In this document: positions 9,598 to 19,061 of the stretch, one piece after another | Layout of the letters: every line of letters begins with the position of its first letter | Numbering within the stretch: the first letter of the stretch is position 1 | Source: Oscillatoria nigro-viridis PCC 7112 | GTDB lineage: Bacteria; Cyanobacteriota; Cyanobacteriia; Cyanobacteriales; Microcoleaceae | Direction: 5' to 3' | Assembly: GCF_000317475.1 (NCBI RefSeq) | Contig: NC_019729.1 | Span: forward strand, 6,586,501 to 6,650,500 | DNA length: 64,000 nucleotides | The notes under the pieces: model-generated | Database searches by the model: none | The model's input: only the letters and a program-made list of their open reading frames with translations | What the model was told of the DNA's origin: nothing | Made by a program: the position numbers and the translations under genes

Positions 9598-10800
9598 ATG
9601 ATCGCCCCTCACCTGTTCTCCCAACCGCTGACAACTATCATCCCTGTCGCACTCTTGCTGCTGCAATTGCCCGCCGCAGCCATTCTGATGTCGCGTTTGA
9701 TTAAAGGCCCATCGCGCATCCCGCCCCTGGAACCGGATTCGCCGACGCTGGATTTGTTAGGTAGTTGTACTGCTGTAGTACCGACTTTGAACGAAGCCGA
9801 TCGAATTGCGCCTTGTTTGGAAGGATTAAGCCGCCAAAGTTACGAACTCCGAGAAGCGATCGTGGTTGACAGCTATTCGGTAGACGGAACCGGAGATTTA
9901 GTCAAAGCAGCAGCACAAAAAGACCCCCGGTTTCGCTTGATTAACGACGATCCGCTGCCGGCGGGTTGGGTAGGGCGTCCGTGGGCGCTGAATGCAGGTT
10001 TTTTGGCAAGTTCCGAGAAGTGCGAGTGGATTTTGGGGATAGATGCGGATACTGTGCCCCATCCGGGTTTGATTGCGAGTTTGCTGAAGACGGCGGCGGC
10101 TGGAAATTACGATTTGATTTCGCTCTCGCCGCAGTTTATCCTCAAGTATCCGGGGGAGTTGTGGCTGCAACCTGCTTTGTTAATGACTTTGGTTTATCGG
10201 TTCGGGCCGACGGGGACTGGCGGGGATGTGCCGGAACGGGTGATGGCGAACGGTCAGTGTTTTTTGTGCAGGCGCGAGGTTTTGGTGGCATTGGGGGGCT
10301 ATGAGGTCGCGAGGGGTTCTTTTTGCGATGATGTGACTTTGGCTCGCTATGCTGCTGCTAAGGGCTTTAAGGTGGGCTTTTTGGATGGGGCTAAGGTGTT
10401 GAAGGTGCGGATGTATGAGGGGGCGATCGAGACTTGGAACGAATGGGGCCGATCGCTCGATTTGAAAGATGCTGCTTCTAGCGGTCAAATTTGGGGCGAT
10501 TTGTGGCTGTTGCTGGCGGTTCAAGGTTTGCCGGTACCGATTGTATTGTGCTATTTGCTGTTTGGTTTGCTGCCGCCGATTGCAGTATTTCCGCACTTTT
10601 GGCTGTTGGGATTGAATGTATTTTTGGTTGCAGTGCGATCGGCTTTGTGTTTGGCGATCGCACCTTCTTACGATACAAGTCAGGCATCGGGTAAATGGCT
10701 GTTTTGGCTGTCACCTTTGGCCGATCCGCTGGCGTTTTTGCGAATTCTCATTTCTGCTTTTAATCAGCCTACTCAGTGGCGCGGCCGAAAGTATGAATAA
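9598..10800 (+). CDS. cruG: Carotenoid 2'-O-glycosyltransferase CruG-type (GT2)
   Basis: A 400-residue family-2 glycosyltransferase. An N-terminal membrane segment (about 12-32) is followed by the GT-A fold, beginning with VVPTLNEADR at about 60-69. The metal-binding DAD is at residues 149-151. Two to three further membrane segments lie after about residue 300. In cyanobacteria CruG attaches the sugar to the 2'-hydroxyl of myxol-type carotenoids, after CruF. Adjacency to cruF supports this role. The ATG at 9598 abuts a heptamer repeat and no clear ribosome site is visible. A short relic similar to its C-terminus is found at 19772-19894. Confidence 0.88.
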   Translation: MIAPHLFSQPLTTIIPVALLLLQLPAAAILMSRLIKGPSRIPPLEPDSPTLDLLGSCTAVVPTLNEADRIAPCLEGLSRQSYELREAIVVDSYSVDGTGDLVKAAAQKDPRFRLINDDPLPAGWVGRPWALNAGFLASSEKCEWILGIDADTVPHPGLIASLLKTAAAGNYDLISLSPQFILKYPGELWLQPALLMTLVYRFGPTGTGGDVPERVMANGQCFLCRREVLVALGGYEVARGSFCDDVTLARYAAAKGFKVGFLDGAKVLKVRMYEGAIETWNEWGRSLDLKDAASSGQIWGDLWLLLAVQGLPVPIVLCYLLFGLLPPIAVFPHFWLLGLNVFLVAVRSALCLAIAPSYDTSQASGKWLFWLSPLADPLAFLRILISAFNQPTQWRGRKYE

Positions 10801-10812
10801 GCGTTAAATTTT

Positions 10813-10919
10813 TGCTATAGCAATGCTAAATCATTTGTGAATTTCTTACTCCCTCCCCTTGGTAAGGGGAGGGTTGGGGTGGGGTAAAAAATTTACGATT
10901 CATTTAGGATTGCTATAGA
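10813..10919. repeat. MITE-like inverted-repeat element
   Basis: About 105 bp with imperfect 30-bp terminal inverted repeats starting CTATAGCAAT, enclosing a CTCCCC/GGGGAG stem. It has no coding capacity. The CTATAGCAA end is also seen at 18136, before another palindromic element. Confidence 0.65.
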
Positions 10920-10936
10920 CCTTTTAATATTCGTAG

Positions 10937-10977
10937 AAGTACGATCGATCTTTTGTATCGAAGGGGCGATCGTACTT
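10937..10977. terminator. Possible bidirectional terminator between convergent genes
   Basis: A perfect 11-bp inverted repeat (AAGTACGATCG and CGATCGTACTT, 19-base loop) lies between the convergent cruG and adhesin genes and is followed by TTTTC. The long loop makes it a weak candidate. Confidence 0.45.
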
Positions 10978-10988
10978 TTCTTGATTTC

Positions 10989-13900
10989 CTAAATCAACCG
11001 GAAGTTAGCCGATGTAATCGTATTGGCACTCACTCCAATCATCACACCTAACTCCTCTCCTGTCAAGACATTTTTGATGAGAGTTCCCTGAGTATTTTGA
11101 GTGATTGCTAACTGACCAAAACTCAAACCTCCGGTTAGTGCGATCGAATCTTGACCGCTTGTAAAATCAGCAATAGTATCAAATCCTTGACCAGCTTTTA
11201 AGACAAAGATATCGTTACCGCTACCGCCAATCAAACTATTATTACCCAATTCTCCGTAAAGGATATCATCACCTTGACAACCAGTGAGAGTATCGTTATC
11301 TTCGCCTCCGTAAAGAGTATCATTTCCTTCACATCCTCCCAGGATATCTGCTGATTCGTTACCGCTAATGAAATCATTACTTTCACCGCCGCAGATGGTA
11401 TCCGAACCCTGGTTTCCAAACAGGTAGTCATCACCTTGACTACCAAGCACGATGTCATTTCCTTTGCCTGCAAATAAGGTATCATTATCCTTACCGCCAT
11501 CGATGAAGTCATCATTTCTATTAGCATAAACGATGTCATTACCTTCGCGGCTATTTATGGAGTCATTGCCTTTGCCCCCAAAAATTAAATCATTGCCCAA
11601 TTCGCCAAGAATAATGTCATTATTTTGATCCCCAAATAGGATGTCATCGCCACTACCACCGCTGATAAAATCATTGCCTGTGTTGCCGTTGAGGATGTCG
11701 CTGCTGTCGCCACCATATAAGTTGTCATCCCCAGATTTGGCATCGAATATATTGCCAGTGTTGCTACCTAAAAACTTGTCATTTTGGGATGTACCTACTT
11801 GAACGCTGGATAGACCGATGATAGTGTTTTCAACTGAGTTAGGTTGGTTTAAGTTGGGATAAACAATATCGTCGCAGATGCAATCATCCTTGGGAATGTT
11901 ATTAGTTATTGGTGTTACCGATGGTGTTGGCGTCGGTGTTGGCGTCGGTGTCGGCGTTGGTGCGGGTGTCGGTGTTTCCGCAGGCGTTGGCGTTGTTACC
12001 GGAGTTGGCGTTGTTACCGGAGTTGGCGTTGTTACCGGAGTTGGTGTGGTGACAGGAGTTGGCGTTGTTACCGGAGTTGGTGTGGTGACAGGAGTTGGCG
12101 TTGTTACCGGAGTTGGTGTGGTGACAGGAGTTGGCGTTGTTACCGGAGTTGGTGTTGTTACAGGAGTTGGTGTGGTGACAGGAGTTGGTGTTGTTACCGG
12201 AGTTGGTGTTGTTACCGGAGTTGGTGTTGTTACCGGAGTTGGTGTTGTTACCGGAGTTGGTGTTGTTACAGGAGTTGGTGTGGTGACGGGTGCGGGAATA
12301 TTCACGCCAAAAGTACCTAAACTGCTAGTAGCAGACAAGTTGCCAACAGCATCCTTCACCTGCGATGCTTGCAAATTAACTGTGTAAGTACCATTGTCAG
12401 CATTATCCCAAATTCCACCAGGCGGAGTAAATGAATATGTTGCTGTACGCGGCGTACCATTGCTATTAATATCAACACTAACAAAGGTAGCAGGAAGATC
12501 GGCACTTGACCAATTTACAATAACATCAGAATTATCTAAACTGCTAACATCAACTCCACTACTATCGCTGAAAGTAACTGTCAATGTCTGACTTGTACCA
12601 CCCGCTGTAGTAAGGTTAGAAATTGCAGCCAAGTTAGCCGTAGGTGCGGTGACATCAACAATAGGTGTGGTGATATTAGCAGTGCGAGTCAGTTGCGTGG
12701 CTGCGGTATTGTTATTACCTGCTGTATCAGTTGCTTTGGCAGCAAGTACATCAACTGTGACATTACCACTAGCAGCGGGAGTGACATCAAAGGTGTATGT
12801 TTTGGCATCAACTTTAACAAAGTTATCGACAGTCGCATTGGCTACGGTGATATCAGTATTATCAAAGCCGGTGACATCTTCATTAAAGGTAGCAGTGACG
12901 CTAAATAAGCCAGTTACTGTTGGTGTGGAAGTTGATGTTAAGGTAACTGTTGGTGCGGTGATGTCAGGTGTGGTGATATTAGCAGTGCGAGTCAGTTGAG
13001 TTGCTGCGGTATTGTTATTACCCGCTGTATCCGTTGCTTTGGCTGCTGGGACATCAACTGTGACATTACCACTAGCAGCGGGAGTGACATCAAAGGTGTA
13101 TGTTTTGGCATCAACTTTAACAAAGTTACCGACAGTCGCATTGGCTACGGTGATATCAGTATTATCAAAGCCGATGACATCTTCATTAAAGGTAGCGGTG
13201 ACGCTAAATAAACCAGTTACTGTTGGTGTTGAAGTTGATGTTAAGGTAACTGTTGGTGCGGTGATGTCGGCGGTGCGAGTCAGTTGCGTGGCTGCGGTAT
13301 TGTTATTACCGGCTGTATCGGTAGCTATTGCCGCAGGGACATTAACTGTGACATTACCATCACCATTAGGTGTAACGGTAAAATTATAAGTTGTGCCGCT
13401 ACCTGTGAAATTGCTAATTGTACTGTTAGTAAGATTAACGTCGCTGGCAATAAATCCTGTGACGCTTTCGCTGAATGTTGCTGTGACTAAAAATGGTGCG
13501 TTTGTGGTTGTTGGGGATGCGGATGTTAAGGCTACTGTGGGGGCTGTAGCATCATACGTGCGAGTCAGTTGCGTGGCTGCGGTATTGTTATTACCGACTG
13601 TATCCGTTGCTATTGCCGCAGCGACATCAACGGTGACAGGGCCCTCAGCATTAGGTGTAACGGTAAAATTATAAGTTGTGCCGCTACCTGTGAAATTGCT
13701 AATCGTACTGTTAGTAAGATTAACGTCGCTGGCAATAAATCCTGTGACGCTTTCGCTGAATGTTGCTGTAACTAAAAATGGTGCGTTTGTGGTTGTTGGG
13801 GATGCGGATGTTAAGGCAACTGTGGGGGCTGTAATATCAGCAGTACGAGTCAGTTGAGTTGCGGCGGTATTGTTATTACCCGCAATATCAGTGGCTGTAG

Positions 13901-16223
13901 CAGCAGGAACATCAACGGTGACAGTGCCATCAGCAGTCGGTGTAACGGTAAAATTATAAGTTGTGCCGCTACCCGTGAAATTGCTAATCGTACTGTTAGT
14001 AAGATTAACGTCGCTGGCAATAAATCCTGTGACGCTTTCGCTGAATGTTGCTGTGACTAAAAATGGTGCGTTTGTGGTTGTTGGGGCTGCGGATGTTAAG
14101 GCAACTGTGGGGACAACGGTGTCTACAACTATGGCTTTGCTATTTGCTAAAGACTGCCCCGCAGGAATAGTCAATGTTGTTGCATTATTTCCAGCAGCAT
14201 CTCTTAATGTTGCACCGACTGCTAAAGTGATCCCAGTTGAGTTGAGGTCGGTGCTATTTTGTCCGGCTGCTGGAGTATAAGTCCCGACAGCAGATGTGCC
14301 TGTGAAAGGTGCAATAGTGACAATACCACCTGTGTCTAAGGCGACTGTCATGTTACCGCCGGCTAAGGTAACTGCTTCGCTGAAGTTGACGGTGACGTTG
14401 ATGTTGCTTGTTGTGCCGTAAAGGCCGTTGGCGGTGGTAGAGGTGACGCTGGTGATGGTGGGTGCAACGTTATCAATAACTATGGCTTTACTACCGCCGA
14501 GGGAGTTAGCTGAGGCTAAGACGGGGAGAGTTAAGATACCATCCACAGTCAAATTATCTTTAATTGTGCCGCCGTTGAGGGTGAGGACATTTGTGGCGAG
14601 ATATTCTAAGTCGGGGGTGGCGTCCCCTGGTTGCACTACATAGTTGAAGGTGAGGGTTGTACTTCCACTACCAGAGGTGTAGTTGGCAAATTGGTCAGTT
14701 GTGCCGGTTTCTAGTTGGAGTCTGGGTGTGCCGGTGACGGTGACAGAATCATCGAAGGTGACGGTGATGGCGATGGTATCACCTGCTTTGTAGCTGCCAT
14801 CGGGAGTGGTGGCGGTCACAGCATTAATTTTGGGAGTAGTGTTGAGCAGGATGGAGGCGGCGTCGTCGTCCTTGTTCACCGTTGCTAAGTCAAGTTTCCC
14901 GTCGTCGTTGAAGTCGGCGATGCTGACGGAGAAGATGGAAGAGCCAATATAGAACATGACTTGAGTGGCGAAATTGGGGGTGGCGGCTCCTGTGGGGGTG
15001 GTGTTGAGCAGGATGGAGGCACTGTTGCCGTTTGCCACAGCTAAGTCAAGTTTCCCGTCGCCGTTGATGTCGCCGATGCTCACCGATCTGGGGCTATAGC
15101 CAATTGTGAAGGGAACTGGGGGGGCGAAAGTGGGGGTGGTGGCTCCGGTGGTGGTGGTGTTGAGCAGGATGGACGTGGTGAAGCTGTTGTAGGTTTGCGT
15201 GGAGCTTCTGTAGTTCGCCACAGCTAAGTCAGGTTTTCCGTCGCCGTTGAAGTCGCCGATGCTCACGGATCTGGGGCGAAGACCTGTTGCGAAGGTGACT
15301 TGAGTGGCGAAAGTGGGGGTGGTGGCTCCGGTGGCGGTGGTGTTGAGCAGGATCGAGGCGTCGTTGCTGAACCCGTTTGCCACAGCTAAGTCTGGTTTCC
15401 CGTCGCCGTTGATGTCGCCGATGCTGACGGAGTACGGCACACTGCCAGTTGCGAAGGAGACACCCGTAGCAAAAGTGGGAGTGAGGGCTCCGGTAGCGGT
15501 GGTGTTGAGCAGGATCGAGGTGGTGTCGACGTTGGAATTCGCCACAGCTAAGTCTGGTTTCCCGTCACCGTTGATGTCGCCGATGCTGACGGAGTTGGCG
15601 TCAGTGCCAGTTGGGAAGTCAACTTTGGGGGCGAAAGTGGGAGTGGTGGCTCCGGTGGCGGTGGTGTTGAGCAGAATCGAGGCGTCGTTGCTGTTGCGGT
15701 TCGCCGTTGCTAAGTCTGGTTTTCCGTCGCCGTTGATGTCGTCGATGGTGATGGAGATGGGCGCAGTGCCAGTTGCGAAGGTGACACTGGTGGCGAAAGT
15801 GGGAGTGGGGGCTCCGGTGGCCGTAGTGTTGAGCAGGATGGAGGTGGTGTTGCTGCTGTAGTTCGCCACAGCTAAGTCAGGTTTGCCGTCGCCGTTGAAG
15901 TCGCCGATGCTGACGGAAGTGGGGGTATCGCCCGTTGCGAAGCGAACTCTGGGGGCTAAGCCTAGTAGGCCGTTGTAAGTTTTGAGGGTGGTTTCTGTGA
16001 GGGCAAGTTTGGGCGCTTGCGGGGATGGGGGGATGAGTTGGGGGATGTCCCAGGTGCCTCCTCGATCGCTATTACCTGTGGTAGTGGGATTGGCGGCGAT
16101 GTTTGCGCCTGTGAGTTGGTGGAGTTGAGTGAGGAATTGGTGGCCTGTGTCCCTGGCTGCTACGCTGCATCCATATAAGATGATGCTGGCGTTGGCGGTG
16201 AAACTGTTTCGCCACTGTTGCAA
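10989..16223 (-). CDS. Giant RTX adhesin: VCBS and Ig-like repeats with Ca-binding C-terminus
   Basis: The uninterrupted frame encodes 1744 residues from a TTG at 16223, which is probably not the natural start (see the adjoining pseudogene entry). In order, it holds the end of a DUF4347 domain (to about residue 85) and seven VCBS/FG-GAP repeats with calcium-loop motifs of the form D-NGDGK-D (about 90-470). Several Ig-like domains follow (about 470-1300), three of one near-identical type and two of another. Then come a Pro/Thr/Val linker of about 18 PVTTPT units (about 1309-1413) and an RTX region with many GG-GND-L-G nonapeptides (about 1475-1700). The family is exported by type I secretion and folds on binding calcium; no transporter genes are in the window. 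Role in adhesion or gliding surface is inferred. Confidence 0.88.
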   Translation of the reverse strand: MQQWRNSFTANASIILYGCSVAARDTGHQFLTQLHQLTGANIAANPTTTGNSDRGGTWDIPQLIPPSPQAPKLALTETTLKTYNGLLGLAPRVRFATGDTPTSVSIGDFNGDGKPDLAVANYSSNTTSILLNTTATGAPTPTFATSVTFATGTAPISITIDDINGDGKPDLATANRNSNDASILLNTTATGATTPTFAPKVDFPTGTDANSVSIGDINGDGKPDLAVANSNVDTTSILLNTTATGALTPTFATGVSFATGSVPYSVSIGDINGDGKPDLAVANGFSNDASILLNTTATGATTPTFATQVTFATGLRPRSVSIGDFNGDGKPDLAVANYRSSTQTYNSFTTSILLNTTTTGATTPTFAPPVPFTIGYSPRSVSIGDINGDGKLDLAVANGNSASILLNTTPTGAATPNFATQVMFYIGSSIFSVSIADFNDDGKLDLATVNKDDDAASILLNTTPKINAVTATTPDGSYKAGDTIAITVTFDDSVTVTGTPRLQLETGTTDQFANYTSGSGSTTLTFNYVVQPGDATPDLEYLATNVLTLNGGTIKDNLTVDGILTLPVLASANSLGGSKAIVIDNVAPTITSVTSTTANGLYGTTSNINVTVNFSEAVTLAGGNMTVALDTGGIVTIAPFTGTSAVGTYTPAAGQNSTDLNSTGITLAVGATLRDAAGNNATTLTIPAGQSLANSKAIVVDTVVPTVALTSAAPTTTNAPFLVTATFSESVTGFIASDVNLTNSTISNFTGSGTTYNFTVTPTADGTVTVDVPAATATDIAGNNNTAATQLTRTADITAPTVALTSASPTTTNAPFLVTATFSESVTGFIASDVNLTNSTISNFTGSGTTYNFTVTPNAEGPVTVDVAAAIATDTVGNNNTAATQLTRTYDATAPTVALTSASPTTTNAPFLVTATFSESVTGFIASDVNLTNSTISNFTGSGTTYNFTVTPNGDGNVTVNVPAAIATDTAGNNNTAATQLTRTADITAPTVTLTSTSTPTVTGLFSVTATFNEDVIGFDNTDITVANATVGNFVKVDAKTYTFDVTPAASGNVTVDVPAAKATDTAGNNNTAATQLTRTANITTPDITAPTVTLTSTSTPTVTGLFSVTATFNEDVTGFDNTDITVANATVDNFVKVDAKTYTFDVTPAASGNVTVDVLAAKATDTAGNNNTAATQLTRTANITTPIVDVTAPTANLAAISNLTTAGGTSQTLTVTFSDSSGVDVSSLDNSDVIVNWSSADLPATFVSVDINSNGTPRTATYSFTPPGGIWDNADNGTYTVNLQASQVKDAVGNLSATSSLGTFGVNIPAPVTTPTPVTTPTPVTTPTPVTTPTPVTTPTPVTTPTPVTTPTPVTTPTPVTTPTPVTTPTPVTTPTPVTTPTPVTTPTPVTTPTPVTTPTPVTTPTPVTTPTPAETPTPAPTPTPTPTPTPTPSVTPITNNIPKDDCICDDIVYPNLNQPNSVENTIIGLSSVQVGTSQNDKFLGSNTGNIFDAKSGDDNLYGGDSSDILNGNTGNDFISGGSGDDILFGDQNNDIILGELGNDLIFGGKGNDSINSREGNDIVYANRNDDFIDGGKDNDTLFAGKGNDIVLGSQGDDYLFGNQGSDTICGGESNDFISGNESADILGGCEGNDTLYGGEDNDTLTGCQGDDILYGELGNNSLIGGSGNDIFVLKAGQGFDTIADFTSGQDSIALTGGLSFGQLAITQNTQGTLIKNVLTGEELGVMIGVSANTITSANFRLI
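11985..12295 (-). repeat. 18-bp microsatellite-like array coding PVTTPT linker
   Basis: About eighteen tandem units within the adhesin gene, each coding Pro-Val-Thr-Thr-Pro-Thr. They differ by synonymous changes only (for example GTTACC versus GTGACA on the plus strand). This implies selection on the peptide together with repeat expansion. The length probably varies between strains. Confidence 0.85.
12650..14110 (-). repeat. Long direct repeats coding near-identical Ig-like domains
   Basis: Within the adhesin gene, two copies of a unit of about 303 bp are followed by three copies of a unit of about 285 bp. Each codes one Ig-like domain ending in NNNTAATQLTRT. Copies within each group differ at few bases, which points to recent duplication or gene conversion. 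Confidence 0.8.
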
Positions 16224-16541
16224 CTGTTGGCTGTAGTTTTCGATGTTGCTGCTGTTTAGTTCTGTTGTGCCTAAGTACAGGCTGCCGGCGCTACCGTGGG
16301 TGATGATGTGTAGGGCTTCGATGCCTGTATGCTGAGCTAGGACTGTGGTGATTTGCTCTATGGCATCAGGCTGGCTTTCGAGGATGTAGGTTGCTGTGCC
16401 CGGTTTGATGCCAGAGGCGATGTGGTTGCTGTCGGGTACTGTGGGGTCAAGGATGACTATTTCCGTTGCTTGGTTGCTTTAGCAACCAAGCAACGGAAGA
16501 AAAAATTTTTTGTTGGGGTTAATTTTAACTAGAGTTTTCAT
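16224..16541 (-). pseudogene. Broken 5' end of the adhesin gene (DUF4347 start with in-frame stop)
   Basis: The adhesin frame continues upstream of 16223 with a typical DUF4347 beginning (EIVILDPTVPDSNHI, then ALHIITHGSAGSLYLG). It contains no ATG, GTG or TTG there. It meets a TAA (plus-strand 16479-16481) at the centre of a perfect palindrome (16461-16498). Beyond the stop the same frame continues to an ATG at 16541, giving 20 codons starting MKTLVKINPN. The natural start was probably this ATG, and the stop interrupts the gene at codon 21. Readthrough, an unusual start, or an assembly artefact at the palindrome are alternatives. Confidence 0.7.
16461..16498. repeat. Perfect 38-bp palindrome
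   Basis: Two 18-base arms (16461-16478 and 16481-16498) with a TT spacer. The right arm looks like native coding sequence for SNQATE of the adhesin; the left arm is its exact inverted copy. The pattern fits a template-switch inverted duplication. Confidence 0.9.
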
Positions 16542-16944
16542 CTGTTTTTGGTTCTAGTAGAATGCCTTGTTTTTGAGCTGCAAAGGCTCTGTAGCCGGAT
16601 TTGAGTTAGGAGGCGGTAATTCTACCAGGTGGCAGATGACGCGCTAGATTTTTAACTACTAGAAATTTAGCAGGGTTCGAGTGTACTGTCAGTAGTTGAG
16701 CTTCGTCTTTACAAAACCTTTATATTTATGGGGTTATTTTAAAGAATTATAAAAAGTCGAAGTCGGGGCGAGTTTATAAGAGTATTGATTTTAGGCAATT
16801 AGTGTCTGTAAAACCCACCCCTTGTATATCTAAAGACGTAGATGGGGATTTGACGTGTTCGTGGGGGCGTGTTTACGAGATTGTTCGTTTTAGGCTATTG
16901 TCGGTAAAACCCGCCCCTACGGAAATAAAGATTTTATAGATTTT
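16542..16944. other. Gene-free stretch with two degenerate hairpin repeats
   Basis: No gene is seen. Two related segments, 16762-16825 and 16861-16922, each start with GGGGCG(A/T)GTTTA and end with GTAAAACCC(A/G)CCCC, so each can fold into a hairpin. They look like dispersed palindromic repeats. Confidence 0.55.
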
Positions 16945-18009
16945 ATGAATAACGAACAAGCCACTTTTAATACAACCCACGAACACGAAATTTTTGGCGA
17001 TCGCGATTTGCCATCTTGGTTAACCCAACAACAAATCAGCCTCGCTTGCACTACCTATCAAACCAGCAGGTTAATGTTAATCGGCGCTGTGCCAGAAACC
17101 AACAGAATATCGGCTTTTTGGCGAATATTCGATCGCGCAATGGGGCTTTTCTGCACCCCGGAACGCCTTTATTTAAGTTCAAAATATCAACTCTGGCAAT
17201 TAGATAATGTCTTAGAATGCGGTAAATTATACCAAGGCTACGATAAATTATATATACCAAGAATCGGCTATACTACAGGAGATATCGACATTCACGATAT
17301 CGCTGTCGATAAAAATAATCAAATCATTTTTATTAGCACTTTGTTTAATTGTATCGCTACAGTGAGCGATCGCCACAGTTGCAAACCTCTCTGGAAACCT
17401 GGTTTTATCTCACAATACATCAACGAAGACCGCTGTCACCTCAACGGTTTAGCAATGGTGTCCGGGGAACCGAAATATGTCACAGCGTCGAGTCAGTCGG
17501 ATGTGGTGGATGGGTGGCGCGATCGCAGAAAAAATGGCGGTATAGTTATTGATATTGAATCTAATGATATTATCGTCACGGGATTGTCAATGCCACACTC
17601 ACCTCGTTGGTATCGAGATAAATTGTGGCTGCTGAATTCGGGGAGAGGCGAATTAGGATATGCGGATTTAGACACAGGGAAATTTGAGGCGATCGCGTTT
17701 TGTCCGGGATATGTCCGAGGGCTGGCTTTTTGGCAAAATTGGGCAATTGTTGGACTCTCGAAACCTCGGGGAGGTGACAACACTTTTAGCGGTTTAGAAT
17801 TGGATGAGTTGTTGCTCGCCAAGGATGCTGAGCCTCGCTGTGGTATGATGGCGATCGATTTGAATACTGGGGCGATCGTTCACTGGTTGCGGTTTGAAGG
17901 AATTGTCACCGAACTCTATGATGTGCAAGTGATTCCGACAGTGCAAAAGCCGATGGCGTTGGGTTTTCAGACTGACGAAATTGCTCAGTTAATTACTTTG
18001 GAACTTTAA
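16945..18009 (+). CDS. TIGR03032 family protein (DUF4915)
   Basis: A 354-residue soluble protein with no signal peptide or membrane segment. Recognisable family features are the N-terminal LPSWL--QQISLACTTYQ, RLMLIG, the DIHDIAVD segment, HLNGLAMV and SMPHSPRWY-DKLWLLNSG-GELG. These blocks suggest a beta-propeller-like fold. The family is conserved in cyanobacteria and occurs in other bacteria, and no function is established. It is preceded by a gene-free stretch and followed by palindromic repeats, so it is probably a single transcription unit. Confidence 0.85.
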   Translation: MNNEQATFNTTHEHEIFGDRDLPSWLTQQQISLACTTYQTSRLMLIGAVPETNRISAFWRIFDRAMGLFCTPERLYLSSKYQLWQLDNVLECGKLYQGYDKLYIPRIGYTTGDIDIHDIAVDKNNQIIFISTLFNCIATVSDRHSCKPLWKPGFISQYINEDRCHLNGLAMVSGEPKYVTASSQSDVVDGWRDRRKNGGIVIDIESNDIIVTGLSMPHSPRWYRDKLWLLNSGRGELGYADLDTGKFEAIAFCPGYVRGLAFWQNWAIVGLSKPRGGDNTFSGLELDELLLAKDAEPRCGMMAIDLNTGAIVHWLRFEGIVTELYDVQVIPTVQKPMALGFQTDEIAQLITLEL

Positions 18010-18365
18010 CCGCTGAGGGTGGCGGATGTACGCGGATGGACGCAGATACAGCAGATTTCACGTTTATCAAGCACACCCCGCAAGTGCGATCGATCGCCGT
18101 AGGGAAACGGCACTGCCCATAGGTGTCAACTTAAGCTATAGCAACCGCCAATTCTCCCGCCCACCCGCTACCGCCAGGGGTTGAAACCCCTGTCTAATAG
18201 CTAAAGTCCTCTAAAAGAGGACTCAAGAACTCATCAGTCCTCTTTTAGAGGACTTGCGCTTTGAGGCAGGGGTTTCAACCCCTGCCGGACTGTCGGTTTG
18301 ATGTTAAAATGTTGACAGGATGTACGCAGAGGGTGTGAGAAAAAGTATTTAAGCGGGATTTGGTA
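18010..18365. other. Gene-free stretch with nested palindromes
   Basis: It begins with a copy of the dispersed GCGGATG-ACGC repeat (18010-18049). At 18174-18287 lies a nested structure: an outer pair of self-complementary CAGGGGTT-AACCCCTG segments encloses an inner pair, AAGTCCTCTAAAAGAGGACT (18204-18223) and its inverse (18236-18255). The whole could extrude as a cruciform or be transcribed as a long hairpin. No gene is seen. Confidence 0.7.
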
Positions 18366-19004
18366 TCACTCAAAAATTGCCCCATCTAAGCTTGTTTTTC
18401 TTAAGTCTGTTTTCGCTAAATTTGCACCTCTTAAATCAGCACCTGTTAAGCAAACATTGCTTAAATCTGCATAACTCAAATCGGCACCTATGAGATTAGC
18501 ATCAGATAAATTTGCTCCTGATAAATTCGCCCTCACAAGTTGCGCTTTACTCAAATTGCTGCCACTCAAATTTGCAGATTGCATTTGTGCTGCCATTAAG
18601 TTTGCTTTGCTTAAATTAGTGCCGCTGAGGTTAGCCAAATTCAATTTAGCATAACTCAAATCGATGTTTTCAAAGCAAAGTTCGCTCAATTGCGCGCATC
18701 GCAAGTTAGCATTGATAAAAAACCTGTCTCCCACCGCATAACGGCGCAGCAATTCGTCAACTTCCAGCCGAATTAAAACCGGTTCGCAAGTATTTTGGTA
18801 GCACCACGATGTCTCCAGCAAACTAGCGGCTGCTTCAATTGCTACCTTGTCGCATTTAGGGAGCACCAAACTATTGCACCCATCCCACTCACCGTTGAGC
18901 ATAAATGCCATGTCAGAAGCTGCTGCTATTGAGTCGCACAGCAAAACGGTTTCTGGTTTGGGTGGCAGCCAGTTCATTAAACCGATCGAGCTATTGTTTT
19001 TCAC
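18366..19004 (-). CDS. Pentapeptide-repeat protein
   Basis: A 212-residue protein. About 95 N-terminal residues of unrecognised sequence, with several cysteines, are followed by consecutive A(N/D)LS-type pentapeptides from about residue 95 to the end (ANLSGANLSDANLIGADLSYADLS and so on). Such repeats fold into a right-handed quadrilateral beta-helix. They are very common in cyanobacteria; functions are mostly unknown. It lies divergent from the phosphatase gene with a 57-bp gap, so the two may share a promoter region. Confidence 0.85.
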   Translation of the reverse strand: MKNNSSIGLMNWLPPKPETVLLCDSIAAASDMAFMLNGEWDGCNSLVLPKCDKVAIEAAASLLETSWCYQNTCEPVLIRLEVDELLRRYAVGDRFFINANLRCAQLSELCFENIDLSYAKLNLANLSGTNLSKANLMAAQMQSANLSGSNLSKAQLVRANLSGANLSDANLIGADLSYADLSNVCLTGADLRGANLAKTDLRKTSLDGAIFE

Positions 19005-19061
19005 TATTGATTCAGGGTTTGTGCGTCTTTCTTAATTATAGGTAAAAATATTGAAACCAGT

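Noticed and set aside
11878..15861. Plus-strand frames rich in Gly-Val or VAVVLSR repeats
   Set aside because: They are shadows of the PVTTPT linker and VCBS repeats of the adhesin on the other strand.
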